The notes: a model not told the origin generated them from the letters alone. Shown: positions 25,953 through 35,519, counted from the stretch's first letter. The stretch is 64,000 nt of DNA from an uncultured Lachnospiraceae bacterium (GCA_910579465.1 CAJTUB010000003.1:62001-126000); one strand, 5' to 3'. Program-made: numbers and translations.

Positions 25953-27671
25953 ATGAAACGATTGTTACGATATATGGCAAATTACAAATACCATCTGTGT
26001 CTGGCGCTGCTTCTGGCACTTTCCAGTAATCTGTTCGCACTGGTGGGACCGATGCTTTCGGGAAAAGCAGTCAATGTAATTGCAGAGGGAAAGGGTGCCG
26101 TGGATTTCGGCATGGTATGGTACTATGCAGGAATTATGATTGTGTTTTATATTGTTTCTGCAGTGCTTTCGTATGTGTTGTCCATTCTGATGCTGCATAT
26201 TGCACAGCGCCTTGCGGGACGTCTGCGGAAGGATTTGTTTGACCGTCTGCTGTCCCTGCCGACGGGGTACTTTGACCGGAACCAGGCAGGCGATATTATC
26301 AGCCGGGTCTCTTACGATATCGATGTAATCGCGACCTCGGTATCCAATGACTTTGTCCAGGTGGCGGCCAGCGTAGTTACGGTCGTAGGCTCGTTTGTTA
26401 TGATGGTTGTGATTTCGCCGAAGCTTGTGCTTGTCATGTTTTTAATGATTCCGCTTTCTGTATTTTATACGAGGTATATGGCAAAAAAGACGCGTCCGCT
26501 GTTCCGGAAGCGTTCCGCAAAGGCGGGAGAATTAAACGGTATGGTGGAAGAGCTGATTACCGGTCAGAAAACAATCCAGGCATATGCAAGGGAAAAGATA
26601 ATGACGGAGCGCTTTGACATGAAAAATGAAGAGGCAGTCCGCGCATACTATGATGCAGATTATTACGGAAGCATCATCGGGCCGACCGTAAACTTCCTGA
26701 ATAACTGTTCCCTGACGGTAGTAACGGTTGCAGGTGCTGTATTATATCTGTTAAAGCAGCTCCTGTTAGGCGATATTTCCTCCTTTGTACTGTATTCCAG
26801 AAAGCTTCTGGGACCGTTTAACGAGCTTGCCAATATCATCAGCGAAATCCAGTCGGCACTTTCTGCGGTAGAGAGGGTATTCCGTGTTATTGAGGAGCCG
26901 ACGGAAACGGAGGATGTCTACGGTGCGGTTACGCTGGAGAACGTAAAGGGAAATGTGACAATGAAGGAGGTCTGCTTTTCCTATCTGCCGGAGAAGCCGG
27001 TCATCCGCGACTGGTCCATGCAGGCGAAGGCAGGGGAGCTGGTAGCAATTGTCGGCCCGACCGGCGCCGGGAAGACGACGATTATCAATCTTCTGATGCG
27101 TTTTTATGACCCGCAGAGCGGTGAAATCCGTGTAGACAATTATGAAAACCGCGAGATTACAATGAAGAGTCTCCGGGCATCTTATGCAATGGTACTGCAG
27201 GATACCTGGGTGTTTGAGGGGACGGTACATGAAAATATCGCATACGGCAGGGAAGGCGCAGAGCGGGAGGAAGTAATCGCCGCGGCAAAGGCAGCAGGCG
27301 TGCATGAGTTTGTAAAGCGTCTGCCGGACGGATATGATACGGTAATTACCGAAGACGGGGTGAATTTATCGAAGGGACAGAAGCAGCTTCTGACGATTGC
27401 GCGGGCGATGCTTTCCGAGGCAAAGATGCTGATTCTGGACGAGGCGACCTCAAATGTCGATACGAGGACAGAGCTCCGGATCCGTGAGGCAATGCTAAAG
27501 CTGATGCAGGGAAAGACCTGTTTTGTGATTGCACACCGCCTTTCCACAATCCAGAACGCAGACCGGATTATTGTCGTAAACGGGGGAAAAATCGAAGAAA
27601 GCGGTACCCATGCGGAACTGATGAAAAAACAAGGATTTTATTATAAACTTTATGCTTCACAGTTCCGTTAA
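25953..27671 (+). CDS. Heterodimeric ABC exporter, catalytic subunit
   Basis: Half-transporter of 572 residues with six helices and an ATPase: GPTGAGKTTI, ILDEATSNVD with catalytic Glu and AHRLST with the switch His. The signature is LSKGQ instead of LSGGQ, which is the expected change in the subunit whose signature faces the degenerate site of the partner. Together the two genes encode one canonical and one degenerate ATP site. An AGCGGAGGG ribosome site precedes the ATG. Confidence 0.92.
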   Translation: MKRLLRYMANYKYHLCLALLLALSSNLFALVGPMLSGKAVNVIAEGKGAVDFGMVWYYAGIMIVFYIVSAVLSYVLSILMLHIAQRLAGRLRKDLFDRLLSLPTGYFDRNQAGDIISRVSYDIDVIATSVSNDFVQVAASVVTVVGSFVMMVVISPKLVLVMFLMIPLSVFYTRYMAKKTRPLFRKRSAKAGELNGMVEELITGQKTIQAYAREKIMTERFDMKNEEAVRAYYDADYYGSIIGPTVNFLNNCSLTVVTVAGAVLYLLKQLLLGDISSFVLYSRKLLGPFNELANIISEIQSALSAVERVFRVIEEPTETEDVYGAVTLENVKGNVTMKEVCFSYLPEKPVIRDWSMQAKAGELVAIVGPTGAGKTTIINLLMRFYDPQSGEIRVDNYENREITMKSLRASYAMVLQDTWVFEGTVHENIAYGREGAEREEVIAAAKAAGVHEFVKRLPDGYDTVITEDGVNLSKGQKQLLTIARAMLSEAKMLILDEATSNVDTRTELRIREAMLKLMQGKTCFVIAHRLSTIQNADRIIVVNGGKIEESGTHAELMKKQGFYYKLYASQFR

Positions 27672-27684
27672 ATTGTGATAGAAT
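27656..27684 (+). promoter_or_regulatory. SigA promoter before the DUF624-glgB unit
   Basis: TTCACA at 27656-27661, 17-base spacer ending TGA, TAGAAT at 27679-27684 (extended -10). The -35 box lies in the last codons of the ABC gene. Confidence 0.7.
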
Positions 27685-27769
27685 AGACGCGAAGGAAAAA
27701 ACAGGTCACAGGGTAAAGTGCGCTTAGGGGAACACGGCGGCTGTGGGCGTCATAAGGAAGGATAGGATT

Positions 27770-28552
27770 ATGAGCGGTTTTTTTAACGTAGACAATAAGT
27801 TTTTCACGGTCATGGGCAAGCTGTTCGATTTATTTGTTCTTGGCGTAATCTGGCTTTTGTGTTCCGTAGGCGGCATATTATTCGGAGGATATCTGATTGG
27901 CTCGGGGCTTGTGCAGTGGGGAAACGGCTGGGGGATAGAGCGTTTTTTATTCGTTGCAGTCATGGTAATTTCCCTTGTGCTGATTCTTGCGACCGGTCCT
28001 GCAAGTACGGCGTTTTATTATGCGGTTGTCAAGGTTGTCCGGAGGGAGCGCAGTTATATTTTAAAGGAGTTTCTGCGCTCGTTTAAGTTAAATTTTAAGC
28101 AGGGCGTAATCGTGATGCTGGTTTACAGCGTCTTTTTGCTGCTGATGTATTTTGATATGGAATATGCAGTCCAGCTGACAAAAGAGGGTTCCAAATTTGG
28201 CAGCGTGATGTACGGTGTATTTATTGCGCTGGCACTTCTTTTATTGTTTACGGTATTGTATATTTTTCCGCTGCTGTCCCGTTTTACGGTGACGGTAAAG
28301 CATTTGTTTAAGTGGGCGTTTTTTTTGTCGTTCCGGCATCTGCCGTCGACGCTTTTACTGCTTGTTTTGTTTGTAGCGACGGCGGTGATGATATATTTTT
28401 CATTTATGTATATGCCGTTTCTGGTCTTGTTTCTTCCGGGAATCTACACGCTGGTTGCGTCATTTCCGATTGAAAGAATATTGAAAAAGTATATGCCAAA
28501 AGATGAGGAAGAAGACGACGAGTCAGGGATTGACCGTTGGTATAATGAGTAA
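27770..28552 (+). CDS. DUF624 (YesL) family membrane protein
   Basis: A 260-residue membrane protein with about five helices. The N-terminal NVDNKFFTVMGKLFDLFVLG and the following helix, ATGPASTAFYYAVVKVVR, identify the YesL/DUF624 family, often found beside carbohydrate transport and metabolism genes in Firmicutes. The acidic C-terminus (DEEEDDE) is probably cytoplasmic. The ATG at 27770 has AAGGAAGGAT ahead; an upstream in-frame start at 27743 has no site. It lies 15 bases before glgB, so a link to glucan metabolism is suggested. Molecular function is unknown in the family. Confidence 0.87.
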   Translation: MSGFFNVDNKFFTVMGKLFDLFVLGVIWLLCSVGGILFGGYLIGSGLVQWGNGWGIERFLFVAVMVISLVLILATGPASTAFYYAVVKVVRRERSYILKEFLRSFKLNFKQGVIVMLVYSVFLLLMYFDMEYAVQLTKEGSKFGSVMYGVFIALALLLLFTVLYIFPLLSRFTVTVKHLFKWAFFLSFRHLPSTLLLLVLFVATAVMIYFSFMYMPFLVLFLPGIYTLVASFPIERILKKYMPKDEEEDDESGIDRWYNE

Positions 28553-28567
28553 AAACAGGAGGGTTCT

Positions 28568-31201
28568 ATGGAGAAAAAATTGTTCGATATGATGCAGTGG
28601 GGAAGGATTGAGGGAGTCGTTTATGCAGAAGAGGATAAGCCGTACGATTTCTTAGGCGTGCATGAACAGGACGGCGGAAGTCTGGTACAGGCATATTTTC
28701 CGGATGCTCGCGCGGTGAGCGTGGTGACAGGAAAAGAGGAGACTCCGATGGAGCGTATGGACGAGGCAGGCTTTTACGCAGCATATTTTGCAAAAAAGAA
28801 GCTCGGTCCGTATCATTACCGTGTTGCTTATGACGAGGGCGAGGTAATGGTGGAGGATATTTACCGGTTCGCGCCGACGATTTCCGAAGAAGAGATGGAG
28901 CTGTTCTCCCAGGGGATTCACTATACGGTATATCAGATGCTGGGAGCGCATCCGATGACGGTGGACGGCGTGAGAGGCGTGCGCTTTGCTGTCTGGGCGC
29001 CGAACGCGGTGAGGGTCAGTGTAGTCGGTGACTTTAATTTCTGGGACGGCAGAAGAATGCCGATGCACCGCCATGAAAAGTATGGTATTTTTGAGCTGTT
29101 TGTGCCGGGCTTAAAGCCGGGAGATATTTATAAATATGAGCTGAAGGTAAAAGGCGGTCTTACGGTGCTGAAGGCAGACCCGTATGCTTCTGCGGCAGAG
29201 AAGCGTCCGAATACGGCTTCGGTAGTATCTGATTCTTCTTTCTTTGTCTGGAAGGACGAGGAGTGGCAGAAGCAGAAGAAGGCTGTGGACAATAAGGAAA
29301 AGCCGATGTCGGTATATGAGATGCACTTCGGCTCCTTTAAGAAGCCGAAGGAGGAGGACGGAAGCTTTTACAATTACCGTGAGCTTGCGGTAATGACGGC
29401 AGAGTATGTAAAGCAGATGGGCTATACCCATATTGAACTGCTTCCGGTCATGGAGCATCCGTTTGACGGCTCCTGGGGCTACCAGGTAACCGGCTATTAT
29501 GCGCCGACCGCACGTTACGGGAAGCCGGAGGATTTTAAGTTTTTTGTAAATTATATGCATGAAAATGGCATTGGTGTGATTCTAGACTGGGTTCCGGCGC
29601 ATTTCCCGCGGGATGCGTTCGGACTTGCGGCGTTTGACGGAACATTCCTTTATGAGCATAAGGACCCGAGACAGGGAAGCCACCCGCACTGGGGCACCTT
29701 GATTTTTAACTACGGAAGACCGCAGGTGTCGAATTTCCTGATTGCAAATGCACTGTACTGGGCAGAGGAGTTCCATGCAGACGGTATCCGCATTGACGCG
29801 GTTGCTTCCATGCTGTATCTGGATTACGGCAAAAAGGATGGCGAGTGGATTGCAAACCGGTATGGCGGAAAGGAAAACCTGGAAGCAATCGAGCTGTTCC
29901 GGCATATGAATTCTATTATGAAAAAGAGGAATCCGGGCGTTATGATGATTGCCGAGGAGTCCACGGCATGGCCGATGGTTACTGGTGAGGTAGAAAAGGG
30001 CGGGCTCGGTTTTGACTATAAGTGGAACATGGGCTGGATGAATGATTTCACCAATTATATGAAAACGGACCCGATTTACAGGAGCGGGAACCAGGGAGCC
30101 CTTACGTTCAGTATTATGTATGCGTACAGCGAAAACTTTATGCTGGTGCTTTCCCATGACGAGGTTGTACACGGGAAGTGTTCGATGATTAACAAGATGC
30201 CGGGCAGCTATGAGCAGAAGTTTGCAAATCTACGTGCCGCCTATGCCTATATGATGATGCACCCTGGGAAAAAGCTGTTGTTTATGGGACAGGATTTCGC
30301 ACAGTTTTCCGAGTGGAGCGAGGCAAAGAGCCTGGAGTGGGCGCTGACGGAGGAGTATGAGGCACACCGCAAAATGCAGATGTATTATAAGGCGCTGAAT
30401 CATTTTTACAGGGAGAATCCGGCGCTTTATGAAGCGGACTACGATACGGAGGGCTTCGAGTGGATTGACTGCATGGACGCCCAGCGTAGCATTATTACGT
30501 TCTTAAGATGCTCGAAGAAAAAGAAGCAGCAGCTTCTGGTTGTCTGCAATTTTATTCCGGTGACGCAGACGGAATACAGGGTCGGCGTGCCGTTTGCCGG
30601 AAAGTTCAAGGAAATCTTTAACAGCGACGCTGTGGAATTTGGCGGCGAAGGAAGCGGCAACCCGCGCGTAAAGCAATCAAAGCCGGTCAACTGGAATAAC
30701 CGTGATAATTCGATTGAGATTACGATTCCGGGACTCTCAGTGCTTGTGTTCTCCTGTGAGGAGGAAGAGCCGAAGAAGAAGGCATCTGCAAAGCGTGGTA
30801 CGAAGGCAGCGGCAGAAGAAAAGGCGGAAGTAAAGACACCAGCAAAGCGCGGCGTGAAAGCGAAGGTAGAAGAGAAGAAGGAAGCAGAGGAGCTGCCAAA
30901 GGCAGAGGAAAAGAAGGAAGAGCTGTCAAAGCCGGAAGAAAAGCCGGAGGCAGAAGAAACAGCGGAAGTAAAGACACCAGCAAAGCGCGGCGTGAAAGCG
31001 AAGGCAGAAGAGAAGAAGGAAGCAGAGGAGCTGCCAAGGCCGGAAGAGAAGCCGGCGGCAGAAGCGGAGAAAGCGCCTGAGACAGAGAAAAAGGAAGAGC
31101 CGAAGCCGGAAGCAAAGAAAAAGGCAGCTTCGGGAAAGAAGTCTGCAAAGAAGGGCGGAAAGTCAAAGGCAGGGAAGAAAAAGAAAACAGGAGCAAAATA
31201 A
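28568..31201 (+). CDS. glgB: 1,4-alpha-glucan branching enzyme with long Lys/Glu/Ala-rich tail
   Basis: Forms alpha-1,6 branches in glycogen. An N-terminal CBM48-type domain (AVWAPNAVRVSVVGDFNFWD) is followed by the GH13 barrel with DGIRIDAVASM (nucleophile Asp), MIAEEST (acid/base Glu) and LSHDEVVHGK, and the all-beta C-domain ending LSVLVFSCEEEE. The enzyme proper ends near residue 731. A tail of about 146 residues follows, made almost only of Lys, Glu, Ala and Pro, with two copies of KTPAKRGVKAK and a very basic end (SGKKSAKKGGKSKAGKKKK). Usual GlgB has no such tail. No other glycogen gene is in the window. Confidence 0.95.
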   Translation: MEKKLFDMMQWGRIEGVVYAEEDKPYDFLGVHEQDGGSLVQAYFPDARAVSVVTGKEETPMERMDEAGFYAAYFAKKKLGPYHYRVAYDEGEVMVEDIYRFAPTISEEEMELFSQGIHYTVYQMLGAHPMTVDGVRGVRFAVWAPNAVRVSVVGDFNFWDGRRMPMHRHEKYGIFELFVPGLKPGDIYKYELKVKGGLTVLKADPYASAAEKRPNTASVVSDSSFFVWKDEEWQKQKKAVDNKEKPMSVYEMHFGSFKKPKEEDGSFYNYRELAVMTAEYVKQMGYTHIELLPVMEHPFDGSWGYQVTGYYAPTARYGKPEDFKFFVNYMHENGIGVILDWVPAHFPRDAFGLAAFDGTFLYEHKDPRQGSHPHWGTLIFNYGRPQVSNFLIANALYWAEEFHADGIRIDAVASMLYLDYGKKDGEWIANRYGGKENLEAIELFRHMNSIMKKRNPGVMMIAEESTAWPMVTGEVEKGGLGFDYKWNMGWMNDFTNYMKTDPIYRSGNQGALTFSIMYAYSENFMLVLSHDEVVHGKCSMINKMPGSYEQKFANLRAAYAYMMMHPGKKLLFMGQDFAQFSEWSEAKSLEWALTEEYEAHRKMQMYYKALNHFYRENPALYEADYDTEGFEWIDCMDAQRSIITFLRCSKKKKQQLLVVCNFIPVTQTEYRVGVPFAGKFKEIFNSDAVEFGGEGSGNPRVKQSKPVNWNNRDNSIEITIPGLSVLVFSCEEEEPKKKASAKRGTKAAAEEKAEVKTPAKRGVKAKVEEKKEAEELPKAEEKKEELSKPEEKPEAEETAEVKTPAKRGVKAKAEEKKEAEELPRPEEKPAAEAEKAPETEKKEEPKPEAKKKAASGKKSAKKGGKSKAGKKKKTGAK
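30824..31037 (+). repeat. Near-identical direct repeats inside the glgB tail
   Basis: A 76-base unit at 30824-30899 recurs at 30962-31037 (period 138 bases, 46 codons) with one difference (T at 30867, C at 31005). The repeat is in frame and encodes KTPAKRGVKAK followed by EEKKEAEELP. Such high DNA identity indicates a recent duplication. Confidence 0.9.
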
Positions 31202-31220
31202 GAAGTAGGAGGAACAAAGG

Positions 31221-32078
31221 ATGAGCAGGGTTTTTTTGGAGGCACCGGCAGAATCCGGCGCAGATGCACTGGCAGCGTTCTGGAATGCGGCATGGCCAAA
31301 GCTGTTTAGCTTTGGAAAGGCATTGCTGATTGCAATTCTGATTTGGATTATCGGAAAGAAAATCATTAAGTTTGTCTTAAAGCTGACAAAGCGGGCTTTG
31401 GAGCGGGGCAGGGTAGATGATGGTGTACAAAGCTTTTTGATGTCCCTGATCCGGATTATACTGCATGGCATCTTGATTGTGGTTCTTGCCGGTACGGTTG
31501 GCATTGAAACCGGCTCGGTGATTGCACTGCTTGGCTCTGCCGGGCTTACCATCGGTCTTGCCCTGCAGGGGAGCTTATCGAACTTTGCCGGCGGGGTCCT
31601 GATTTTACTTCTGAAGCCGTTTAAGGTCGGGGATTATATTGTGGCAAACGGGATGGAAGGGGTTGTAGCCGGAATTGATATCTTTTATACAAAGCTGCAT
31701 ACCGGCGATAACCGCGTTGTAATGCTCCCGAATGGGGCGCTTTCCAACAGCAATATCGTCAATGTGACACAGGAGCCGGTCCGCCGTGTGGACCTGGCAG
31801 CGTCAGTTGCTTATGAAAGCGATATCCGGCTGGTAAAACGCCTGCTGTTTGAGCTTGGCTCCGGTTCGGAATATTCCTTTGAGGATGAGGCACATCCGGT
31901 CCAGGTGTATGTTGATACCTACGGTGACAGTGCAATCAATCTCGGGTTACGCTTCTGGGTAAAGTCAGAGGATTACTGGGCTGCGAAATGGGAAGCAAAC
32001 GAAAAGATGAAAGAGGTATTTGATCAGAACCAGATCAGTATTCCGTACAATCAGCTTGATGTTATGATAAAAAAGTAA
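31221..32078 (+). CDS. mscS: Small-conductance mechanosensitive channel, MscS family
   Basis: Inner-membrane channel that opens on hypo-osmotic stress. The 285-residue protein has an N-terminal region with three helices; the pore helix is recognised by GSAGLTIGLALQGSLSNFAGGVLILL, followed by the beta domain KPFKVGDYIVANG and VVMLPNGALSNSNIVN, the standard MscS signatures. Length matches E. coli MscS (286). It lies 19 bases after glgB and 37 before glnN, with a GTAGGAGGA site. Confidence 0.95.
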   Translation: MSRVFLEAPAESGADALAAFWNAAWPKLFSFGKALLIAILIWIIGKKIIKFVLKLTKRALERGRVDDGVQSFLMSLIRIILHGILIVVLAGTVGIETGSVIALLGSAGLTIGLALQGSLSNFAGGVLILLLKPFKVGDYIVANGMEGVVAGIDIFYTKLHTGDNRVVMLPNGALSNSNIVNVTQEPVRRVDLAASVAYESDIRLVKRLLFELGSGSEYSFEDEAHPVQVYVDTYGDSAINLGLRFWVKSEDYWAAKWEANEKMKEVFDQNQISIPYNQLDVMIKK

Positions 32079-32115
32079 GAAGGCAGGAATAACAAGACGA
32101 GGGAGAATTACTGGT

Positions 32116-34224
32116 ATGTCAGATAAGGTAACTGAAATATTCGGAATCGATGTGTTTAATGAAACCGTCATGGCAGAGCGCCTTCCGAAAAAGACGTTTG
32201 CTGCATTAAAGAAAACGATTGAAAACGGGGAGGAGCTGGACGCACAGGTTGCGGAGGTCGTTGCAAATGCAATGAAGGACTGGGCAATCGAAAAGGGCGC
32301 CACCCATTATTCCCATTGGTTCCAGCCGATGACCGGCATTACCGCAGAAAAGCATGATGCGTTTATTACGCCTGCGCCGGGCGGCAAGGTCATCATGGAG
32401 TTTTCCGGAAAGGAGCTCATAAAGGGAGAACCGGATGCTTCCAGCTTCCCGTCCGGTGGTCTTCGCGCTACTTTTGAGGCGCGGGGCTATACGGCATGGG
32501 ACTGCACCTCTCCGGCGTTTGTGCGCGAGGATGCGGCAGGGGTTACGCTTTGCATACCGACGGCATTCTGCTCCTATACGGGAGAAGCGCTGGATAAGAA
32601 AATCCCGCTGCTGCGTTCAATGGAGGCACTGAATGTGCAGGTACTCCGTATCCTGAAGCTGTTCGGGCATGAGGAGGTAGGCAGTATCTCCTGTTCGGTG
32701 GGACCGGAGCAGGAATATTTTCTTGTAGACCGCGAAAAGTATTTGAAAAGAAAAGACCTTATCTTTACCGGCCGCACCCTGTTCGGGGCGATGCCGCCAA
32801 AGGGACAGGAGATGGACGACCATTACTTCGGTACGCTGAAGGAGAAGGTTGCGTCCTATATGAAGGAGTTAAATATCGAGCTTTGGAAGCTTGGAATCAT
32901 GGCAAAGACCCAGCATAACGAGGCGGCGCCGGCACAGCATGAGCTGGCTCCGATTTTTGACAGTGCGAACATTGCCACCGACCATAACCAGCTTGTGATG
33001 GAGTGTATGAAGAAGATTGCAAAGCGGCACGGCATGGAGTGTCTGCTGCATGAAAAGCCGTTTGCGGGGGTAAACGGTTCGGGCAAGCACAACAACTGGT
33101 CAATGGTTACGGATACCGGCGAGAACCTTCTCCGTCCGGGCAAAAAGCCGCATGAGAATATCCAGTTCCTTTTATTTCTCTCCGCCATCTTAAAGGCGGT
33201 GGACGAGAATGCGGAGTTGCTGCGCTGTTCCGCTTCCTGTCCGGGAAACGATTACCGGCTTGGCGGAAATGAGGCTCCGCCTGCAATTGTTTCCATCTTC
33301 CTGGGAGAACAGTTAGAGGATGTCCTGGCGCAGATTAAGGAAAACGGCGTAGCGACCGAGGTCATCCAGGGCGGAAAGCTGAATACCGGCGTACATACCC
33401 TGCCGGAGTTAAAGAAGGATGCCACGGACCGGAACCGCACGTCGCCGTTTGCTTTTACCGGGAATAAGTTTGAATTCCGTACAGTCGGTTCCTCGATGTC
33501 CATTGCAGACGTCAATTCGGTGCTGAATACGATTGTTGCCGAGGCGCTGTGCCAGTTCGCAGATGAGCTGGAGCAGGCGGAGGAGTTTGATTCCGCCGTA
33601 AAGGAGCTGATTGCAAGAACCGTAAGGGAGCACGAGCGGATTGTATTCAGCGGCAACGGCTACTCCGAGGAGTGGGTAAAGGAGGCAGAGAGAAGAGGGC
33701 TGCCGAACGTCCGCTCCATGGTAGAGGCCATTCCGGCGCTGGTAAGCGACAAGACGATTGCACTGTTTGAAAAGCATAAGGTGCTGTCTGCCGCGGAGCT
33801 GCATTCCCGTGCGGAAATCAGCTATGAGATTTATTCAAAGGCAGTCAATATCGAGGCGAGAACGATGATTGACATGGCAGCGAAGCAGTATATCCCGGCA
33901 GTTATCCAGTATACGACGGAGCTGGCAAACTCAATTAATACAATCCGGATGGCAGTACCGGAGGCTGATGTTTCGGTACAGACTTCCATGCTGCAGGAGA
34001 TTTCCGAGCTTCTGGTGAAGGCGAGAGCGGCGCAGAAGACGCTTGAGGTCCGTGTAGAGGAGGCTGCGGGAAAGGCAGAAGGAAAAGAGCAGGGGCTTTA
34101 TTTCCGGATGCAGGTTGTCCCGGCAATGGAGGAACTCCGTGCCCCGGTTGATAAGCTGGAGATGCTTGTAGCAAAGAATGCGTGGCCGGTACCGAGCTAC
34201 GGGGATTTGCTGTTTGAGCAGTAA
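32116..34224 (+). CDS. glnN: Glutamine synthetase type III (GlnN)
   Basis: Condenses glutamate and ammonia with ATP to glutamine. The 702-residue length and the motif WFQPMTGITAEKHDAF separate type III enzymes from the shorter type I. Catalytic segments: CSVGPEQEYFLVD, NEAAPAQHELAPIF, FAGVNGSGKHNNWS and NRTSPFAFTGNKFEFR. A terminator follows the gene. No NtcA, TnrA or glutamine riboswitch element is apparent in the short space upstream; it may be read through from the DUF624-glgB-mscS unit. Confidence 0.96.
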   Translation: MSDKVTEIFGIDVFNETVMAERLPKKTFAALKKTIENGEELDAQVAEVVANAMKDWAIEKGATHYSHWFQPMTGITAEKHDAFITPAPGGKVIMEFSGKELIKGEPDASSFPSGGLRATFEARGYTAWDCTSPAFVREDAAGVTLCIPTAFCSYTGEALDKKIPLLRSMEALNVQVLRILKLFGHEEVGSISCSVGPEQEYFLVDREKYLKRKDLIFTGRTLFGAMPPKGQEMDDHYFGTLKEKVASYMKELNIELWKLGIMAKTQHNEAAPAQHELAPIFDSANIATDHNQLVMECMKKIAKRHGMECLLHEKPFAGVNGSGKHNNWSMVTDTGENLLRPGKKPHENIQFLLFLSAILKAVDENAELLRCSASCPGNDYRLGGNEAPPAIVSIFLGEQLEDVLAQIKENGVATEVIQGGKLNTGVHTLPELKKDATDRNRTSPFAFTGNKFEFRTVGSSMSIADVNSVLNTIVAEALCQFADELEQAEEFDSAVKELIARTVREHERIVFSGNGYSEEWVKEAERRGLPNVRSMVEAIPALVSDKTIALFEKHKVLSAAELHSRAEISYEIYSKAVNIEARTMIDMAAKQYIPAVIQYTTELANSINTIRMAVPEADVSVQTSMLQEISELLVKARAAQKTLEVRVEEAAGKAEGKEQGLYFRMQVVPAMEELRAPVDKLEMLVAKNAWPVPSYGDLLFEQ

Positions 34225-34269
34225 GAAACTGTAAAACCGGAATTTCTTAATATGAAAAATATATCGGAA

Positions 34270-34311
34270 GCGGCGGCTGCCTGGAGATTTTCCGGGCGGA
34301 CCGCTGCTTTT
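34270..34311 (+). terminator. Intrinsic terminator after glnN
   Basis: GCGGCGG (34270-34276) pairs with CCGCTGC (34301-34307) and the inner GCCTGG pairs with CCGGGC, giving a long GC-rich stem with loop AGATTTT, followed by TTTT. Confidence 0.8.
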
Positions 34312-34362
34312 GCGTGCATTTTTCCGGCGGATTAGAATTTGATTAGAATACAATTAAGTCTA

Positions 34363-34391
34363 TTGCATTCCCCGTCGAAAGAGAATAAAAT
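34363..34391 (+). promoter_or_regulatory. SigA promoter of the DUF4097-pspC unit
   Basis: TTGCAT at 34363-34368, 17-base spacer, TAAAAT at 34386-34391. Confidence 0.75.
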
Positions 34392-34462
34392 AGGTGCAGA
34401 AGAACAGGAGAGGAAATTCTTTCGGGAAAGGTTCCTGTCCGGGAGATGAGAGGAGAGACAAA

Positions 34463-35290
34463 ATGAAAAGTTTTCGGCAAGGCATTTTAATTGCGTTGGC
34501 AGTCGTGATGATTGCAGTTTCTGTAATCTTAATTTTGCTGAACCAGGGTGTAAAGGGAGAGGCGACAGTCTCAGAAACGGAAAGCTTTACCGGTACGATT
34601 GAGAAGCTTATTTTTCAAGCAGGCGCCTGTGAAATTGAAATCAGGGAAGGCGGGAGCGGAGAGGTTACGCTTCAGTATCAGGGAATGCGTGCAAAGGATA
34701 TTTCTGCAAATCTGGAAAACGGGACATTAAAAATAAAAAGTACCTATAAATCCGGATGGAGTCTGGGGCGTCTGATCAGGATTGGCAGAAAGAAAGACGA
34801 AGCAAAGATTTGCCTGACTGTGCCGAAGGATATGGTATTAAAGGAAGCGGTATTGGAGTTTGGTGCGGCGGAGGTTACGGTAGAGCGGATTGCAGCAGAG
34901 GACCTGACGCTTACAATTGGCGCAGGTGAGGTGGACGCCCAGTACCTTGCGGGAAGCAGGTCTGCAAAGATTTCGGTCGGTGCAGGAAGCTTAAAGGCGG
35001 ACCAGGTCAGCCTGAAGGATGCAGATTTAAACTGCGGTGTCGGTGAGATGAAGCTTTCAGGTGAGATTTTAGGGGACAGTACCGTGGACTGCGGCGTCGG
35101 AGAGGTGGAGATTGCTATGACGGTAGCAGAGGAAGCGTACCGTGGAAAGCTTAGCTGCGGACTCGGAAGCCTGAAATTTGGTAAAATCTCCGTAGATGGA
35201 AGCGGAAAGAGAGAGTATGGAACCTCTTCGGCAGAGAACCGGATGGACATAAAATGCGGCGTGGGAGAGGTAGAGGTTTGGTTTCAGTAA
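34463..35290 (+). CDS. DUF4097 (LiaG/YvlB-like) membrane-anchored protein
   Basis: A 275-residue protein with one N-terminal membrane helix (about residues 8-28) and an outer right-handed beta-helix of short repeats, seen in recurring GAAEVTV, GAGEVDA, GAGSLKA, GVGEMKL, GVGEVEI, GLGSLKF and GVGEVEV. This repeat pattern is the DUF4097 putative adhesin domain found in Lia-type envelope-stress operons. The start at 34463 has AGAGGAGAGA ahead; the upstream in-frame TTG-type extension is not needed. A PspC gene follows 37 bases later, supporting a role in envelope stress. No LiaRS genes are in the window. Confidence 0.85.
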   Translation: MKSFRQGILIALAVVMIAVSVILILLNQGVKGEATVSETESFTGTIEKLIFQAGACEIEIREGGSGEVTLQYQGMRAKDISANLENGTLKIKSTYKSGWSLGRLIRIGRKKDEAKICLTVPKDMVLKEAVLEFGAAEVTVERIAAEDLTLTIGAGEVDAQYLAGSRSAKISVGAGSLKADQVSLKDADLNCGVGEMKLSGEILGDSTVDCGVGEVEIAMTVAEEAYRGKLSCGLGSLKFGKISVDGSGKREYGTSSAENRMDIKCGVGEVEVWFQ

Positions 35291-35327
35291 AAAGCTGCGG
35301 TAAATGCAGAAGAAAGGAAGAAAACTT

Positions 35328-35519
35328 ATGGATATTCAGAATAAGAGACTGGCAAAGTCAAGGACAGACAGGAAGATTTGCGGTGTATGCGGCGGACTTG
35401 CGGAATACCTCAATCTTGACCCGACCTTAATCCGGCTGTTGTGGCTGCTTCTGGTTCTTGTAGCCGGAAGCGGGGTGCTTGCGTACATTATTGCCGCTAT
35501 TGTGATGCCGGAGGAGTAG
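35328..35519 (+). CDS. PspC domain protein
   Basis: A 63-residue membrane protein with the PspC signature: KICGVCGGLAEYLNLDPTLIRLLW followed by a hydrophobic helix (LLLVLVAGSGVLAYIIAAIVMP). PspC-domain proteins sense or counter envelope stress (phage-shock and LiaF-related systems). It is the second gene after DUF4097, with AAGGAAG ahead of the ATG. It is followed by a long palindrome. Confidence 0.93.
   Translation: MDIQNKRLAKSRTDRKICGVCGGLAEYLNLDPTLIRLLWLLLVLVAGSGVLAYIIAAIVMPEE

Noticed and set aside
30439..31299. Minus-strand frame of 286 codons opposite the glgB tail
   Set aside because: Its Ser/Phe/Ala-rich product is the antisense of the Lys/Glu-rich tail; no ribosome site or family signal.
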